Below are positions 8,705 to 17,328 of a stretch of DNA of 64,000 nucleotides, piece by piece (within the stretch, counting starts at the first letter, position 1; each line of letters starts with the position of its first letter). The stretch covers positions 29,196 through 93,195 of the forward strand of contig NZ_WPCC01000008.1 of the NCBI RefSeq assembly GCF_009741925.1, read 5' to 3'. The translations under genes were made by a program, and so were the position numbers. This DNA is from Natronomonas sp. CBA1123. Its GTDB lineage: Archaea; Halobacteriota; Halobacteria; Halobacteriales; Haloarculaceae. The notes beneath the pieces were generated by a model. The model did not search any database. It saw only the letters and a program-made list of their open reading frames with translations, and was not told the DNA's origin.

Positions 8705-9173
8705 TCAATTCTCTAAAAATCGGTTCAGTTCGCGGAACTCATCGGGTGAGAGAACGATTTCGGTTTCGAACTCGTCGAACTGTTCGAAGTCGTCGTCGAT
8801 AGTCAACACGGTGTTGACTCCCTCCTCGATAGCGACCTGCGCGTAGTAGCCGTCCCAGCCGTCGATATTCCAGTTAGCTGCTTGCACAAAGCCCCCCCCG
8901 GAGGAGGGCTTCGGACATCTCATCGTACCAGTGAATCCGTTTCGCATCTAAAAAGTTGCTCAGCAGCCGCGATGCCTCCGCGGGCGACTGGCCGTAGTAC
9001 GTCGTCATAACGGTGTGTGCTCCGAACAGAGCAGGATAGGGAACGACCGCATCGATGTCGCCTGTAATCGCTGCCCGTACGTACGAAAGCGCCGTATCGC
9101 GGACGGGGTTTTCGGTGTGAGCGAGCGCAATCACCCCTACATCGAACAAATAGGGACTACCTGCCTCACTCAT
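8705..9173 (-). pseudogene. PIN-domain (VapC-like) toxin, interrupted by a one-base frameshift
   Basis: The N-terminal part from the ATG at 9173 reads MSEAGSPYLFDVGVIALAH and continues to YDEMSEALLRGG. The remaining part (FVQAANWNIDGWDGYYAQVA to NRFLEN) lies in another frame. The break is at eight C (8892-8899, G on the coding strand); seven would join the halves. PIN acidic residues are visible (FDVGVIALAH, the DGWDGYYAQVA helix, TIDDDF). PIN toxins are RNases. The start overlaps the end of the upstream AbrB-type antitoxin, the usual VapBC layout. The frameshift is probably a homopolymer error. Confidence 0.78.
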
Positions 9174-9450
9174 CGCTGTCGCGTTCTGCTCCGTTTCGGA
9201 CGGCCTCTCGGTGCTTTCTGGCAATTGGGTCCGTCTCTTGTTCGATTGGTGTCGTCTCTGTCTGCTCGGTGGCCGCTTCCGCGACCAGCTGTTCCATGCG
9301 TTCGATGACCTGTTCAGGGTCGTCTTCCGGCTCTACTACCACCTTCCCGTTCTCCTCACGAACGTCGACTTCGGTGCCCGGGGCGATACCGAGGCGCTCC
9401 CGTACCTCCTTTGGGAGGACGATTCTCCCCTTCGAATCCACCGTAGTCAT
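9166..9450 (-). CDS. AbrB/MazE-type antitoxin (VapB-like)
   Basis: A 94-residue protein beginning with a swapped-hairpin AbrB domain (MTTVDSKGRIVLPKEVRERL, then GIAPGTEVDVREENGKVVVE). A charged tail of about 45 residues (EQVIERMEQLVAEA) would wrap the toxin. The domain binds operator DNA as a dimer, and the tail neutralises the PIN RNase encoded by the overlapping next gene (8-bp overlap), so autoregulation is likely. The ATG at 9450 is chosen because the domain begins exactly there. Confidence 0.85.
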   Translation of the reverse strand: MTTVDSKGRIVLPKEVRERLGIAPGTEVDVREENGKVVVEPEDDPEQVIERMEQLVAEAATEQTETTPIEQETDPIARKHREAVRNGAERDSDE

Positions 9451-9496
9451 GTTCCCACTTCGAGTGGGACGTGAATAAGGCTGTTGCCGAACCGAC

Positions 9497-10564
9497 TCAC
9501 TCGACGAGCGAGTCGATGTACTGTCCGACGTGGTCGTCCATCCGGCGCTTGAAGCCGGCCTGCCGGGCGAGACGGTCCAACTCCCGAGAGACGAGGCTAC
9601 CGTACTGGACGGCCTTCTTCTCACGCGTCCGGACCGATTCCGGCAGGAAATCCGCAGCCGCTCTGAGCGCGACTTTCCGTTCCTCGTCGTCGACAAGGAG
9701 GTGGCCCGGAAGCCGAAGTGCGGCCGCCACGACGCGGTCGTCCAACAGCGGTGCGATGGGTTCGACGCCGGCCGCCCGGAGGGTCAACACGTCTCGCTCC
9801 AACTGCGCCGGTAGGGAGGCGACGACCTCCCGCGTTGCCCCCCGGACGGTATCGGCATCGACGCGGGGGTCCTCGGGTGCTTTCGCTACCTTCGCGTAGC
9901 CGCCGAACAGTTCGTCGGCACCTTGGCCGACTGCGAGGCGGTCGTGGCCATCGGCGGCGACGCGTTCGGCCACGAGATACAGCGGCAGCGCGATGGCGAT
10001 ATCCATCGGGTTCGACCGGCCGGTCGCGGCGACGAGTTCGGGGACCGCCCGTTCGAGGTCCGCGTGGTCGAACTCGACGACAGTGAGTTCGCGACCGAGC
10101 GCCTCTGCGGCCGACCGCGCCGCCTCGACGTCGTGACTTCCCTCGAAGCCGCCGACGTACAGCGGGCCGTCGAGTCGGTCGGCGAGTATCGCGGAATCGA
10201 GTCCACCCGAGAAGGCGATGGCTGGCGTCGAATCGATGGAATCGACCGACCCTGTCACCGCGGTTCGGACCTCACTCACCGCCCGCTCGTCGTCGGCGTA
10301 GGGGTCGGGATTCGGCAGCGTCCACACCTGCGTGTCGCCGTCGTCGTCACGCAGGTGACCCGCTGGGACTGGGTCGGGGTCGTCGAGGTCGGTCGGGTCG
10401 AACGACCACGTCGTGTGGTCGTCGGCCTCCGAAAACAGTGGATATCGGCCGAGCACGTCGCGGACGAGCGCGCCGTCGAGTTCGCCGGCGAAGCCTCGCG
10501 TTCCCGGCAGGGGGTCGCGAGCGTCGAGTGCGCGCTGGACGACGGCGGCGTCCGTGCCGTCCAT
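9497..10564 (-). CDS. Asparagine-synthase-like ATP-pyrophosphatase without a glutaminase domain
   Basis: A 355-residue protein with the PP-loop AIAFSGGLDSAILADRL and the downstream asparagine-synthetase motif AVGQGADELFGGYAKVAKA, then a conserved C-terminal region (LAPLLDDRVVAAALRLPGHL-like, REKKAVQYGS). The N-terminal Ntn glutaminase domain of AsnB is absent; only about 90 residues precede the PP-loop. It may adenylate a carboxylate and use ammonia, or act on another substrate. The start at 10564 overlaps the PHP gene stop (TGATG), indicating translational coupling. An alternative start is the ATG at 10570. Confidence 0.82.
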   Translation of the reverse strand: MDGTDAAVVQRALDARDPLPGTRGFAGELDGALVRDVLGRYPLFSEADDHTTWSFDPTDLDDPDPVPAGHLRDDDGDTQVWTLPNPDPYADDERAVSEVRTAVTGSVDSIDSTPAIAFSGGLDSAILADRLDGPLYVGGFEGSHDVEAARSAAEALGRELTVVEFDHADLERAVPELVAATGRSNPMDIAIALPLYLVAERVAADGHDRLAVGQGADELFGGYAKVAKAPEDPRVDADTVRGATREVVASLPAQLERDVLTLRAAGVEPIAPLLDDRVVAAALRLPGHLLVDDEERKVALRAAADFLPESVRTREKKAVQYGSLVSRELDRLARQAGFKRRMDDHVGQYIDSLVE

Positions 10565-11241
10565 CACCATGGCAGCATCGAGGCGACGCGTCGTTTCACG
10601 CCGCCGCCGAACTGCTGGATGCTGATGAACCATGGCGTCCGCTTGCCGACGACGCTCGTCCGGCCCTCGACGATGGCGTCGAGGATGCTGTCGACGCTCT
10701 GATGGTAGGCGTCGACCTCCGTGACGGCTTGCCCGACCATCTCGGCGATGTGAGCGTCGCTGCCGGCAGTCATCGGCAGGTCGTACTCGCGGGCGAACTG
10801 CTCGGCCTGGCGGTTCGAGCGCCCCGTAAACAGCCGCGAGTTGTACACCTCGATGGCGTCTGCCTCGGCGAGCTGTTCGCGGGTGATGTGTGGTGCGACG
10901 CCGTGTCTGGACTTCTGGAACGGATGGGGGACGACGGCGATACCCTCGGCATCGTGGATGCGGTCGAGTGTCTCGTCGAAGCTCTTGCCCGCTGGAATCA
11001 ACTCCTCGACGCCCAACGCGAGGATGTGGCCGGCGGCGCTGGAGACCTCCATCCCCGGAATGCCGACGAGGTCGTACTCCTGGGCCTTGGCCGCGGCTTC
11101 GAGGGAGGCGTCGATTTCGTCGTGGTCGGTAATCGCGAGCGCATCGAGGCCCACGGCTTCGGCCTGCTCTAACAGTAACTCGATGGGGTCCCGCCCATCG
11201 TACGACAACTCGGAGTGTGAGTGGAGCTCGACCGACAGCAC
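10564..11241 (-). CDS. PHP-domain metal-dependent phosphoesterase
   Basis: A 225-residue PHP-fold protein. The metal-binding motifs are LHSHSELSYDG at the N-terminus, ALAITDHDEIDA, GMEVSS, VVPHPFQKSRHG and the C-terminal TAGSDAHIAEM. PHP enzymes hydrolyse phosphate esters such as nucleoside phosphates or histidinol phosphate, and this short form resembles stand-alone phosphoesterases. It is translationally coupled to the asparagine-synthase-like gene, so the two may act in one pathway (inference). Confidence 0.9.
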   Translation of the reverse strand: MLSVELHSHSELSYDGRDPIELLLEQAEAVGLDALAITDHDEIDASLEAAAKAQEYDLVGIPGMEVSSAAGHILALGVEELIPAGKSFDETLDRIHDAEGIAVVPHPFQKSRHGVAPHITREQLAEADAIEVYNSRLFTGRSNRQAEQFAREYDLPMTAGSDAHIAEMVGQAVTEVDAYHQSVDSILDAIVEGRTSVVGKRTPWFISIQQFGGGVKRRVASMLPW

Positions 11242-11707
11242 GGGCGGGGGTTGACGGGCGGGTGAGAAAAGAGCCTCGGTTACTGGTCTGTGAACCGGCC
11301 CCCGACGAGCGCATCGCTCGCGACCACTGAACGGTCCCGAAACAGTGGAATCCGGCCGGCACTACACCGCAGAGCGGGGGTCAGCAACAGCGCCTACAGC
11401 AGTGGAACACTTCGGCTCGGCCTCAACGACGGTGTCATCTACGCCTTCGGCATCACAATCGAACACGACTGGGTCGAGCAGTTGAAAATACGGGTCGGGA
11501 ATCGGCGACCTACGGAACGGTGAAAGACAGCAGCCACCTAATTCACACAACACTGATGCGCAGCGGCTGAGCGACGTTTCCTGCGAGGGCGATTTGTAAT
11601 ACTTCGAAATCCGGACGTTTCAGTTCGCAAATCCATAGTGGAGATGCTCTCCGAAGCGTGGTATTCTAGGGGCAACTGCATTAGATGACCCCTCCGATGA
11701 TACATCT
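11242..11707. other. 466-bp gap without a convincing gene
   Basis: A weak minus-strand ORF (11362-11553, 63 codons, starting MLCELGGCCL) has mixed third-position GC and no recognisable domain; I treat it as doubtful. The right part is lower in GC and must hold the promoter of the permease gene at 11708. Confidence 0.4.
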
Positions 11708-13102
11708 ATGCAGGCGACGGTATTCGATGGAGTCCTCGAAGCCCTCCGCATCGGGGTCGGATTCCTCTGGACGGCGGCATGGGCAATCATCATGGGCCTC
11801 ACGGTTACGAGTCTCGTCCAGGTCTACGTCTCCAAGGAGCGAATGGCGCAGGTCCTCGGTGATGGCGACTTGGGCGGTCTCACCAAAGCGACCGTGTTCG
11901 GGGCGGCAAGCAGTGGGTGTAGTTTCGGTGCCGTCGCTATCGGGAAGGGTCTGTTCAAGAAAGGTGCTCACGCGGTGAACTTTCTGGCGTTCATGTTCGC
12001 GTCGACGAACCTCATCGTCGAACTCGGGTTGATGATTCTGATTCTGCTGGGCTGGGAGTTCCTCCTCGCCGAACTGCTCGGCGGCCTCATTCTCATTGCC
12101 GTCATGGCCGTCATCGTCCACCTTACGCTTCCCGAGAACCTCTTCGGTGAGGTCAGACAGACACTCAACGAACGCGACCGCGAGTCAGGTGTCACCGAGG
12201 ACCCGACGTGCGGGATGGAAGGCAAAAAGGAGTACACGCTCACGACTGACGGGGGTGAAACGCTGCAGTTCTGCTCGGAAGGCTGTATGGAGACCTATCT
12301 CCAGGAGACATCGAGCAGCGGCGGGTGGCGCGACGAACTGCTGTCGTGGGGTGGCTGGTACAAGGTCGCAAACCAGTATCGCAAGGAGTGGTCGATGATT
12401 TGGAAGGACGTCATCGCGGGCTTTCTCATCTCCGGGTTCGTTATCGTCTTCGTCCCACAGTGGGTCTGGAACACCCTGTTCATTCAGGGCGACGGCCTGC
12501 TCGTGACCGCCGAGAACGCGATTATGGGTGTCGCCATCGCCGTCATCAGCTTCGTCGGCAGTATGGGCAACGTCCCCTTCGCCGTTGCGCTGTGGGGTGG
12601 CGGAATCAGCTTCGCTGGCGTCATCGCGTTCGTCTACGCCGACCTCATCACGATTCCCGTGTTGAACGTCTACCGGAAGTACTACGGCTGGAAAATCATG
12701 CTGTACATCCTCGGCGTCTTCTTCGTGACGATGGCGTTCACCGGCTTTCTCATGGAGTTGCTGTTCGACGCACTCGGTATCGTTCCCGATTTGGCCGGTG
12801 GGGAGACGGCGACCGAACAGACGTACTTCGAACTCAACTACACGTTCTACCTCAACCTCATCGCCTTCGGACTCTCCGGGTTTCTCCTGTACGTGTACCG
12901 CCGTGGCCTCGGTGCGCCCGGCCAGTACCGCGACCCCGTCTGTGGAATGCGGACCGACGACGATGGGCCGAGCGCGTCTCACGAGGGAACGACGTACTAC
13001 TTCTGCTCTAGTGCCTGCAAGCGACGGTTCGAGGAGAATCCGACGGCGTTTGCCGGTCAAAGCCCACAGGTGACTACCCACGACCATGACCACGACCAAT
13101 GA
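11708..13102 (+). CDS. YraQ/DUF318-type permease with two YHS/TRASH metal-binding motifs
   Basis: A 464-residue multi-pass protein. Two homologous membrane halves (about residues 1-145 and 230-400) carry the permease motifs GAASSGCSFGAVAIGKGLF and SFVGSMGNVPFAVALWGGG. Between and after them lie two Cys-rich YHS/TRASH-like motifs: DPTCGMEGKKEY with FCSEGCMETYL (about residues 162-195), and DPVCGMRTDD with FCSSACKRRFEENP (C-terminal), ending in an alternating His-Asp tail. Relatives are predicted transition-metal or oxyanion permeases, and TRASH motifs bind metals such as copper. The downstream halocyanin supports a metal or copper role. Substrate unknown. Confidence 0.82.
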   Translation: MQATVFDGVLEALRIGVGFLWTAAWAIIMGLTVTSLVQVYVSKERMAQVLGDGDLGGLTKATVFGAASSGCSFGAVAIGKGLFKKGAHAVNFLAFMFASTNLIVELGLMILILLGWEFLLAELLGGLILIAVMAVIVHLTLPENLFGEVRQTLNERDRESGVTEDPTCGMEGKKEYTLTTDGGETLQFCSEGCMETYLQETSSSGGWRDELLSWGGWYKVANQYRKEWSMIWKDVIAGFLISGFVIVFVPQWVWNTLFIQGDGLLVTAENAIMGVAIAVISFVGSMGNVPFAVALWGGGISFAGVIAFVYADLITIPVLNVYRKYYGWKIMLYILGVFFVTMAFTGFLMELLFDALGIVPDLAGGETATEQTYFELNYTFYLNLIAFGLSGFLLYVYRRGLGAPGQYRDPVCGMRTDDDGPSASHEGTTYYFCSSACKRRFEENPTAFAGQSPQVTTHDHDHDQ

Positions 13103-13299
13103 ATGCGAATCGGAACCCACTCTGGGGATATCGTGATTTCAGGTGCTACCATCGCGATTGACACGCCGGTCGCGCCCAAAACGACCGTCTGAGCAGTCAG
13201 GGCTCTCGACCTATCGGTTCTCCGCGAGCGCGACGCCCGCGGCGACCTCACCGACGAAGAATCGAAGCCCGACGCGAGAAGTTCCAGCGATGGGAGTGA
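13103..13299 (+). pseudogene. Decayed small SHOCT-domain gene
   Basis: An ATG at 13103, just after the permease stop, opens a short frame with a TGA stop at 13190. Beyond the stop the same frame reads LSVLRERDARGDLTDEE, a clear SHOCT helix-turn-helix pattern. Loss of one base near 13261 then shifts the ending (FEARREKFQRWE in the neighbouring frame, stop at 13297-13299). An internal stop plus a one-base loss outside a long homopolymer points to real decay. A full SHOCT domain also ends the halocyanin gene 240 bp downstream. Confidence 0.5.
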
Positions 13300-13535
13300 G
13301 CACCGCTTGGCCCACTGAGGACCTTCCTGGATAGATTATCAACAAACGAGGGGTGACAAATAGAGACACCTGGTCGGAAGCGGCCTTGGAATCAAAGAAA
13401 CAACCCCCATCTTAGCCTCTGATTGTGAGTAGTAATGGGGATAAAAAGCAAGCACGTAGTGTTTACTATGTTGGGAATCACCCTTTCGCGCCGATACGAC
13501 GTGTCGCTACCCACTGCTAAAACGACTCACCCACC
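13300..13535. promoter_or_regulatory. Upstream region of the halocyanin gene
   Basis: A lower-GC intergenic stretch with several AT-rich elements, including ggggataaaaagcaagc near 13437-13453 and gtttactatg near 13461-13470. These are candidates for the halocyanin promoter, but none is at ideal leaderless spacing, so a leader mRNA is likely. Confidence 0.35.
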
Positions 13536-14285
13536 ATGACACACCACAGTCGACGACAGTTCCTGGGCCTCGTCGGTGCCGGCGCTGTCGCCAGCACGGG
13601 CTTCGCTCAACCAGCGGACGCACAGGAGACGCCCGTCGTGGAGATGGGGAACAACTACTTCGACCCAATCGGTCTGCGAGTCGATCCCGGAACGACCGTC
13701 CGATTTGAACTTGCGGCCGGGGCACATTCCGCCACGGCGTACCCGAATCGCATTCCGGACGGCGCATCCGCCTTCGACAGCGAGACGATTTCGCAGGGAA
13801 GTTTCGAACACACGTTCGAAACGCCGGGGACGTACGATTACTACTGCATCCCCCACAAGTCGATTGGCATGGTCGGACGAATCGTCGTTGGTACGCCTGG
13901 TGGGCCGGCGGAGGAGAGTCCGATTCCGGATGGAGAGGTCCCCGCAAGTGAGACGATTGTCGAGCAGGGAGCGGTGCCCTACGGCTCGAGCAGCGATGGA
14001 AGCGGACCTACTGGCGGTGGCATGATGCGACAGGGCGACCACGGGATGATGAACGGCCGCAATGACGGCGGAATCGGGGGCATTCCCTTCGTTGGCGGGG
14101 CGCTCGGAGTGCTGGGTGTTCTCGGCGGCGCACTCTACTGGCTTGGAAACCGAAGCAGCACTCCCTCGAAAACCCACGATTCGGCGAGAGAAGTCCTCCA
14201 GAACCGTTATGAGAGAGGGGAAATCGATGAAGAGGAGTATAATCGTCGCCGCAAGCGGCTAGATGCCACTGATGAGGTGGAGTAA
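13536..14285 (+). CDS. Halocyanin-like cupredoxin with membrane anchor and SHOCT tail
   Basis: A 249-residue protein. It has a Tat signal (SRRQFLGLVGAGAVAS), then a plastocyanin-type domain (about residues 32-120) with type-1 copper ligands at His64 (AGAHSATA), Cys104, His107 and Met112 (YYCIPHKSIGM). A low-complexity Gly/Met-rich linker, a membrane helix (about 180-205) and a C-terminal SHOCT motif (EVLQNRYERGEIDEEEYNRR) follow. Halocyanins are extracellular blue-copper electron carriers, here anchored by the helix with SHOCT on the other side. Fusion of halocyanin with SHOCT is uncommon. It lies next to the TRASH permease, suggesting a shared copper theme. Confidence 0.9.
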   Translation: MTHHSRRQFLGLVGAGAVASTGFAQPADAQETPVVEMGNNYFDPIGLRVDPGTTVRFELAAGAHSATAYPNRIPDGASAFDSETISQGSFEHTFETPGTYDYYCIPHKSIGMVGRIVVGTPGGPAEESPIPDGEVPASETIVEQGAVPYGSSSDGSGPTGGGMMRQGDHGMMNGRNDGGIGGIPFVGGALGVLGVLGGALYWLGNRSSTPSKTHDSAREVLQNRYERGEIDEEEYNRRRKRLDATDEVE

Positions 14286-14291
14286 CTGGAA

Positions 14292-14765
14292 TCACTCCTC
14301 GCGTTTGCCGTACGTTTCCTCACCCCACCCATAGTCGGACGCCTCGTCGTTCCGTTCGAGGTAGTCCTCCAGTATCTCCTGTACCGCTCGGCCGAGGTCC
14401 GTTAACTCACCGTTAATCATTGAAACCGTGCTCGAATCGAGCGACACGGTCGCGTCTTGCTCCCGCCAGTCGTCCGAAATCGTTGGGGCGTCGAACCGAA
14501 GGCGGTCTTCGGTCGGGTCCCAGTAAAAGTCGAACGCTTGGAACAGGCCGAGGTCGCTGATAATTCGAACGTGCTCTTCATCGAGATTCGTGTACTCGGC
14601 CCACTCGTTGAATCCCTCCTTCCATGCACCCATTTGGAGCAAATCTTCGATGTCCTCGCGGTAGAAGTCCTCCGATCCGAGCGTCTCTTCTTGCCACTCG
14701 AACTCGCGTGGCATTCCTCGGTTGGACAGGTCTGGTGGTTCCGGGACCTCTATATCGAGCGCCAT
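14292..14765 (-). CDS. Conserved haloarchaeal hypothetical protein
   Basis: A 157-residue acidic soluble protein beginning MALDIEVPEPPDLSNRGMPR. The central region (FDFYWDPTEDRLRFDAPTI, LDSSTVSMINGELTDLGRAV) and the C-terminal YGWGEETYGKREE suggest a folded globular protein. I do not recognise a family or motif. The ATG at 14765 is preferred over in-frame upstream codons because those lack coding character. It converges on the halocyanin gene (6-bp gap). Confidence 0.6.
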   Translation of the reverse strand: MALDIEVPEPPDLSNRGMPREFEWQEETLGSEDFYREDIEDLLQMGAWKEGFNEWAEYTNLDEEHVRIISDLGLFQAFDFYWDPTEDRLRFDAPTISDDWREQDATVSLDSSTVSMINGELTDLGRAVQEILEDYLERNDEASDYGWGEETYGKREE

Positions 14766-14922
14766 ACCAGTGGTTTCACTGGCAACACAATAAAGCCCAT
14801 AGCGGTTCCCAACGAGACGCCTCTCCAAGGGACACCTTGTTCCGACCACCGGAATCAGATACCGATAGCGACCGATTCCCGGGGCCGTTCCGTTCGGCCC
14901 CAGTTTCGTCCCGAGGCCACCG

Positions 14923-17328
14923 TTAGTCGTCCGCGACGGCGGCAGCGTTCGGCATCTCCGAGGGGGCTTCGGGCTGTTCGGCCATCGGCATCCACTCCAA
15001 ATCCTCCTCGTAGTGGAAGGCGCGGTGATTCTGCGTCGGGTCGACGACCGTCAGCGAGAGCCAGTCGTTGTCCAGCAGTTCGGTCAACTCCTCGTTGGCG
15101 GCCAAGACGCCGGTAACGCGCTCGACCGGCGCGTGGACGACCGTCGAGAGGCGAAGCGGCTGGTGGTACGGTTCGTCGTCGGCGGCCATCACCGATTGGA
15201 GCGGAAGCCCGGTCATCAAATCACCGCCATTGCCCTGATAGACGCCGACGTTCCCGACTGGGTTGTGGGTCACTTTCGACCCACTCCCGTACACCGAATT
15301 GTCGACCGTCGAGAAGTAGTACTGGGTGTTGATCCACTGTGTGACGACCATCGGGCCGGTGAGAATCGCTTCGAGCGCCTCACCGTCGGGGTCGGTCGAC
15401 CAGTCGTAGGAGTGGAGGAAGGCGCGGCCGTCGAGGTCGAGGTCGCTCGTCAGTTCGCGGGGGCCGATGACGAAGCCGGCGTTGCCGGCCAGTCCCCACT
15501 CGGGGCGCGTTTCGGCCCAGTCGGCGGCACGACGCTCCACCTCACTGACTGACATCGAGCCGTCGGCGCCCATCGACTCGGTGCGCTCGGCGGTCGCGCT
15601 CTCGCGGGCGGTGGCGAGGTCCGCACGCAACTGCTCGATGTCGTCCACGTGGCTCTCGGGGACGCCGTCGGCGAACAGTTCCACTTCGTCGGTCGTCGTG
15701 TTGTGTTCGCCGGCGAGGAAGACGGTGTCGTCGGGGATGTCGAAGCCGCGTTCGCAAAGCGCCGTCTTGACTTCGGCGTCGTTACAAATCGCCGCGAGGA
15801 CGCGGGCGTTCGGCCCCCCGGGGTTGCCGGCGCAGGCCCCACAGTCCAGACTCGAGTCGTAGGGGTTGTTGGTCGTCTCGCCGGCGTGGCCGGTGAAAAC
15901 GACGAGTCGGCTGAACTCTTCCCAGCCCATCAACTCGAAGGCTGTCGCGGCGTATTCGACTTTCTCCTCGTGGGTCAGTCCGACCGGGAGGTCTCCGGCG
16001 TAGGTGTGCTGGTGGTGGACGATTTGGTCACAGAACTCGTGGCTGTCGGGTGCAGCGCCGTCGGTGGTTTCGAGCAGGTCGTAGACGCGGCCGGGGACGA
16101 GCGTGCGGGCTGCAAGCGCCAGTCCGTATCCACTTCCGGCGCTTTCGACGAAGCCGAACGCGGTGGCTGGGTTCGTCTTCAACGTCTCGATGACTTCGCT
16201 GGTGGCCTCGCGGAGACGCGACCAGCGGTCGTGAGTCGCCTGGGTGTCCCCATCGGCCGGAATCTCGGTGATGTGGTGCTGGGAATCGAGGATGGGGGGA
16301 CAGGCATCGACCGACACCTCGGAATCGTATCCCTGGTACTCCATCGGAATGCCGAAGAAGCCAGCGTAGCCGTGGGTCTCGTAATCGCCAGTCGCTTCGA
16401 TGTGACGGCGGATAATCTCGGAACGCGTATCGATACAGAACACCAGTTGTGCGTCCGGGCGGCCGGAGGGGCCGCTGTCGGCGAGGGCCTCGCTCTCGGT
16501 GGCGACGCTCTCGACGACTTCGGTGCGGTAACTCGCCTCCCACGCACTCAGGAACGCTTCGGCGAGTTCGTCGGCTGGCTCGACCTCGGCGCGGTCGGGG
16601 CCGGTCGAGGGCCCGACACTAACACCGAACGCCTCCAGCAGCGCGAGACGAACCGCGAGATACCCTTCGAGCGTGATGGGGTGTGTGGACTGCCACGCGC
16701 CGTCGTCGGCAACGCGTTGTTTGAGAAAGCCACTCCACCCGGGGAGTGCGGCGAACTGCTCCTCGAAGATGGGCACCCACTGGCTCTCGGGGTACGGCTC
16801 TAACAGGGTCTCGATGGCTTCGAGCGGTGACTCCGGAAGGTCGGCGACGACACCGTCGTCGGGTATCTGTCCGTCGTATGCGGCCACCGAACGGAAGGCG
16901 CTGTAGAACCCGTCCTCGCGGTTCGGCATCGGCCACTGTGCCTGCCCTTCGTCGAGGAACGCCGACAGCCACTTCGTCAGCACGTGGTCGACCCGCTCGG
17001 TGTCGGTGTTCGGAGGCTCCGTCTCGACGCTGGTGTCCATCCGCTCCAGCAGGGTCTCGGGGTCTTCCTCGTAGCCGCGCTCGGCCAGTTCCGACGCGAG
17101 TATCTCGCGGTCGATTTGGCCGTCGTCGAGGGCCGCCTGGAACGTCTCCGGGCTTGGATACCCGCGGCCGCCCAGCAGGTCCGCAGCCTGGGTGACGGCC
17201 TCGCTGAACGGGATGTCCTCGAACCCCGAGAGTGGGTTGGCCGTCACGAAGGAGTGAATCGGCCAGACCGACCCGACGGTGGTCGCTGCTTTGTCGATGC
17301 TGTCCTCGATAGTGTGTTCAGTATTCAT
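14923..17328 (-). CDS. dabA: Inorganic carbon transporter subunit DabA (DUF2309)
   Basis: An 801-residue protein matching the DabA/UPF0753 family. DabA is a zinc-dependent, carbonic-anhydrase-like subunit that with DabB couples cation flow to CO2 hydration and bicarbonate accumulation. Predicted zinc-site residues are visible: the Cys-Asp pair in LVFCIDTRSEI, and the His and Cys in TGHAGETTNNPYDSSLDCG. The N-terminal WPIHSFVTANPLSGFED is also typical. The start lies 11 bp inside dabB, so the two are one operon, transcribed dabB then dabA. Confidence 0.93.
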   Translation of the reverse strand: MNTEHTIEDSIDKAATTVGSVWPIHSFVTANPLSGFEDIPFSEAVTQAADLLGGRGYPSPETFQAALDDGQIDREILASELAERGYEEDPETLLERMDTSVETEPPNTDTERVDHVLTKWLSAFLDEGQAQWPMPNREDGFYSAFRSVAAYDGQIPDDGVVADLPESPLEAIETLLEPYPESQWVPIFEEQFAALPGWSGFLKQRVADDGAWQSTHPITLEGYLAVRLALLEAFGVSVGPSTGPDRAEVEPADELAEAFLSAWEASYRTEVVESVATESEALADSGPSGRPDAQLVFCIDTRSEIIRRHIEATGDYETHGYAGFFGIPMEYQGYDSEVSVDACPPILDSQHHITEIPADGDTQATHDRWSRLREATSEVIETLKTNPATAFGFVESAGSGYGLALAARTLVPGRVYDLLETTDGAAPDSHEFCDQIVHHQHTYAGDLPVGLTHEEKVEYAATAFELMGWEEFSRLVVFTGHAGETTNNPYDSSLDCGACAGNPGGPNARVLAAICNDAEVKTALCERGFDIPDDTVFLAGEHNTTTDEVELFADGVPESHVDDIEQLRADLATARESATAERTESMGADGSMSVSEVERRAADWAETRPEWGLAGNAGFVIGPRELTSDLDLDGRAFLHSYDWSTDPDGEALEAILTGPMVVTQWINTQYYFSTVDNSVYGSGSKVTHNPVGNVGVYQGNGGDLMTGLPLQSVMAADDEPYHQPLRLSTVVHAPVERVTGVLAANEELTELLDNDWLSLTVVDPTQNHRAFHYEEDLEWMPMAEQPEAPSEMPNAAAVADD

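Noticed and set aside
11362..11553. Small minus-strand ORF MLCELGGCCL
   Set aside because: No motif, mixed third-position GC, no promoter at suitable distance; left as doubtful within the gap entry.
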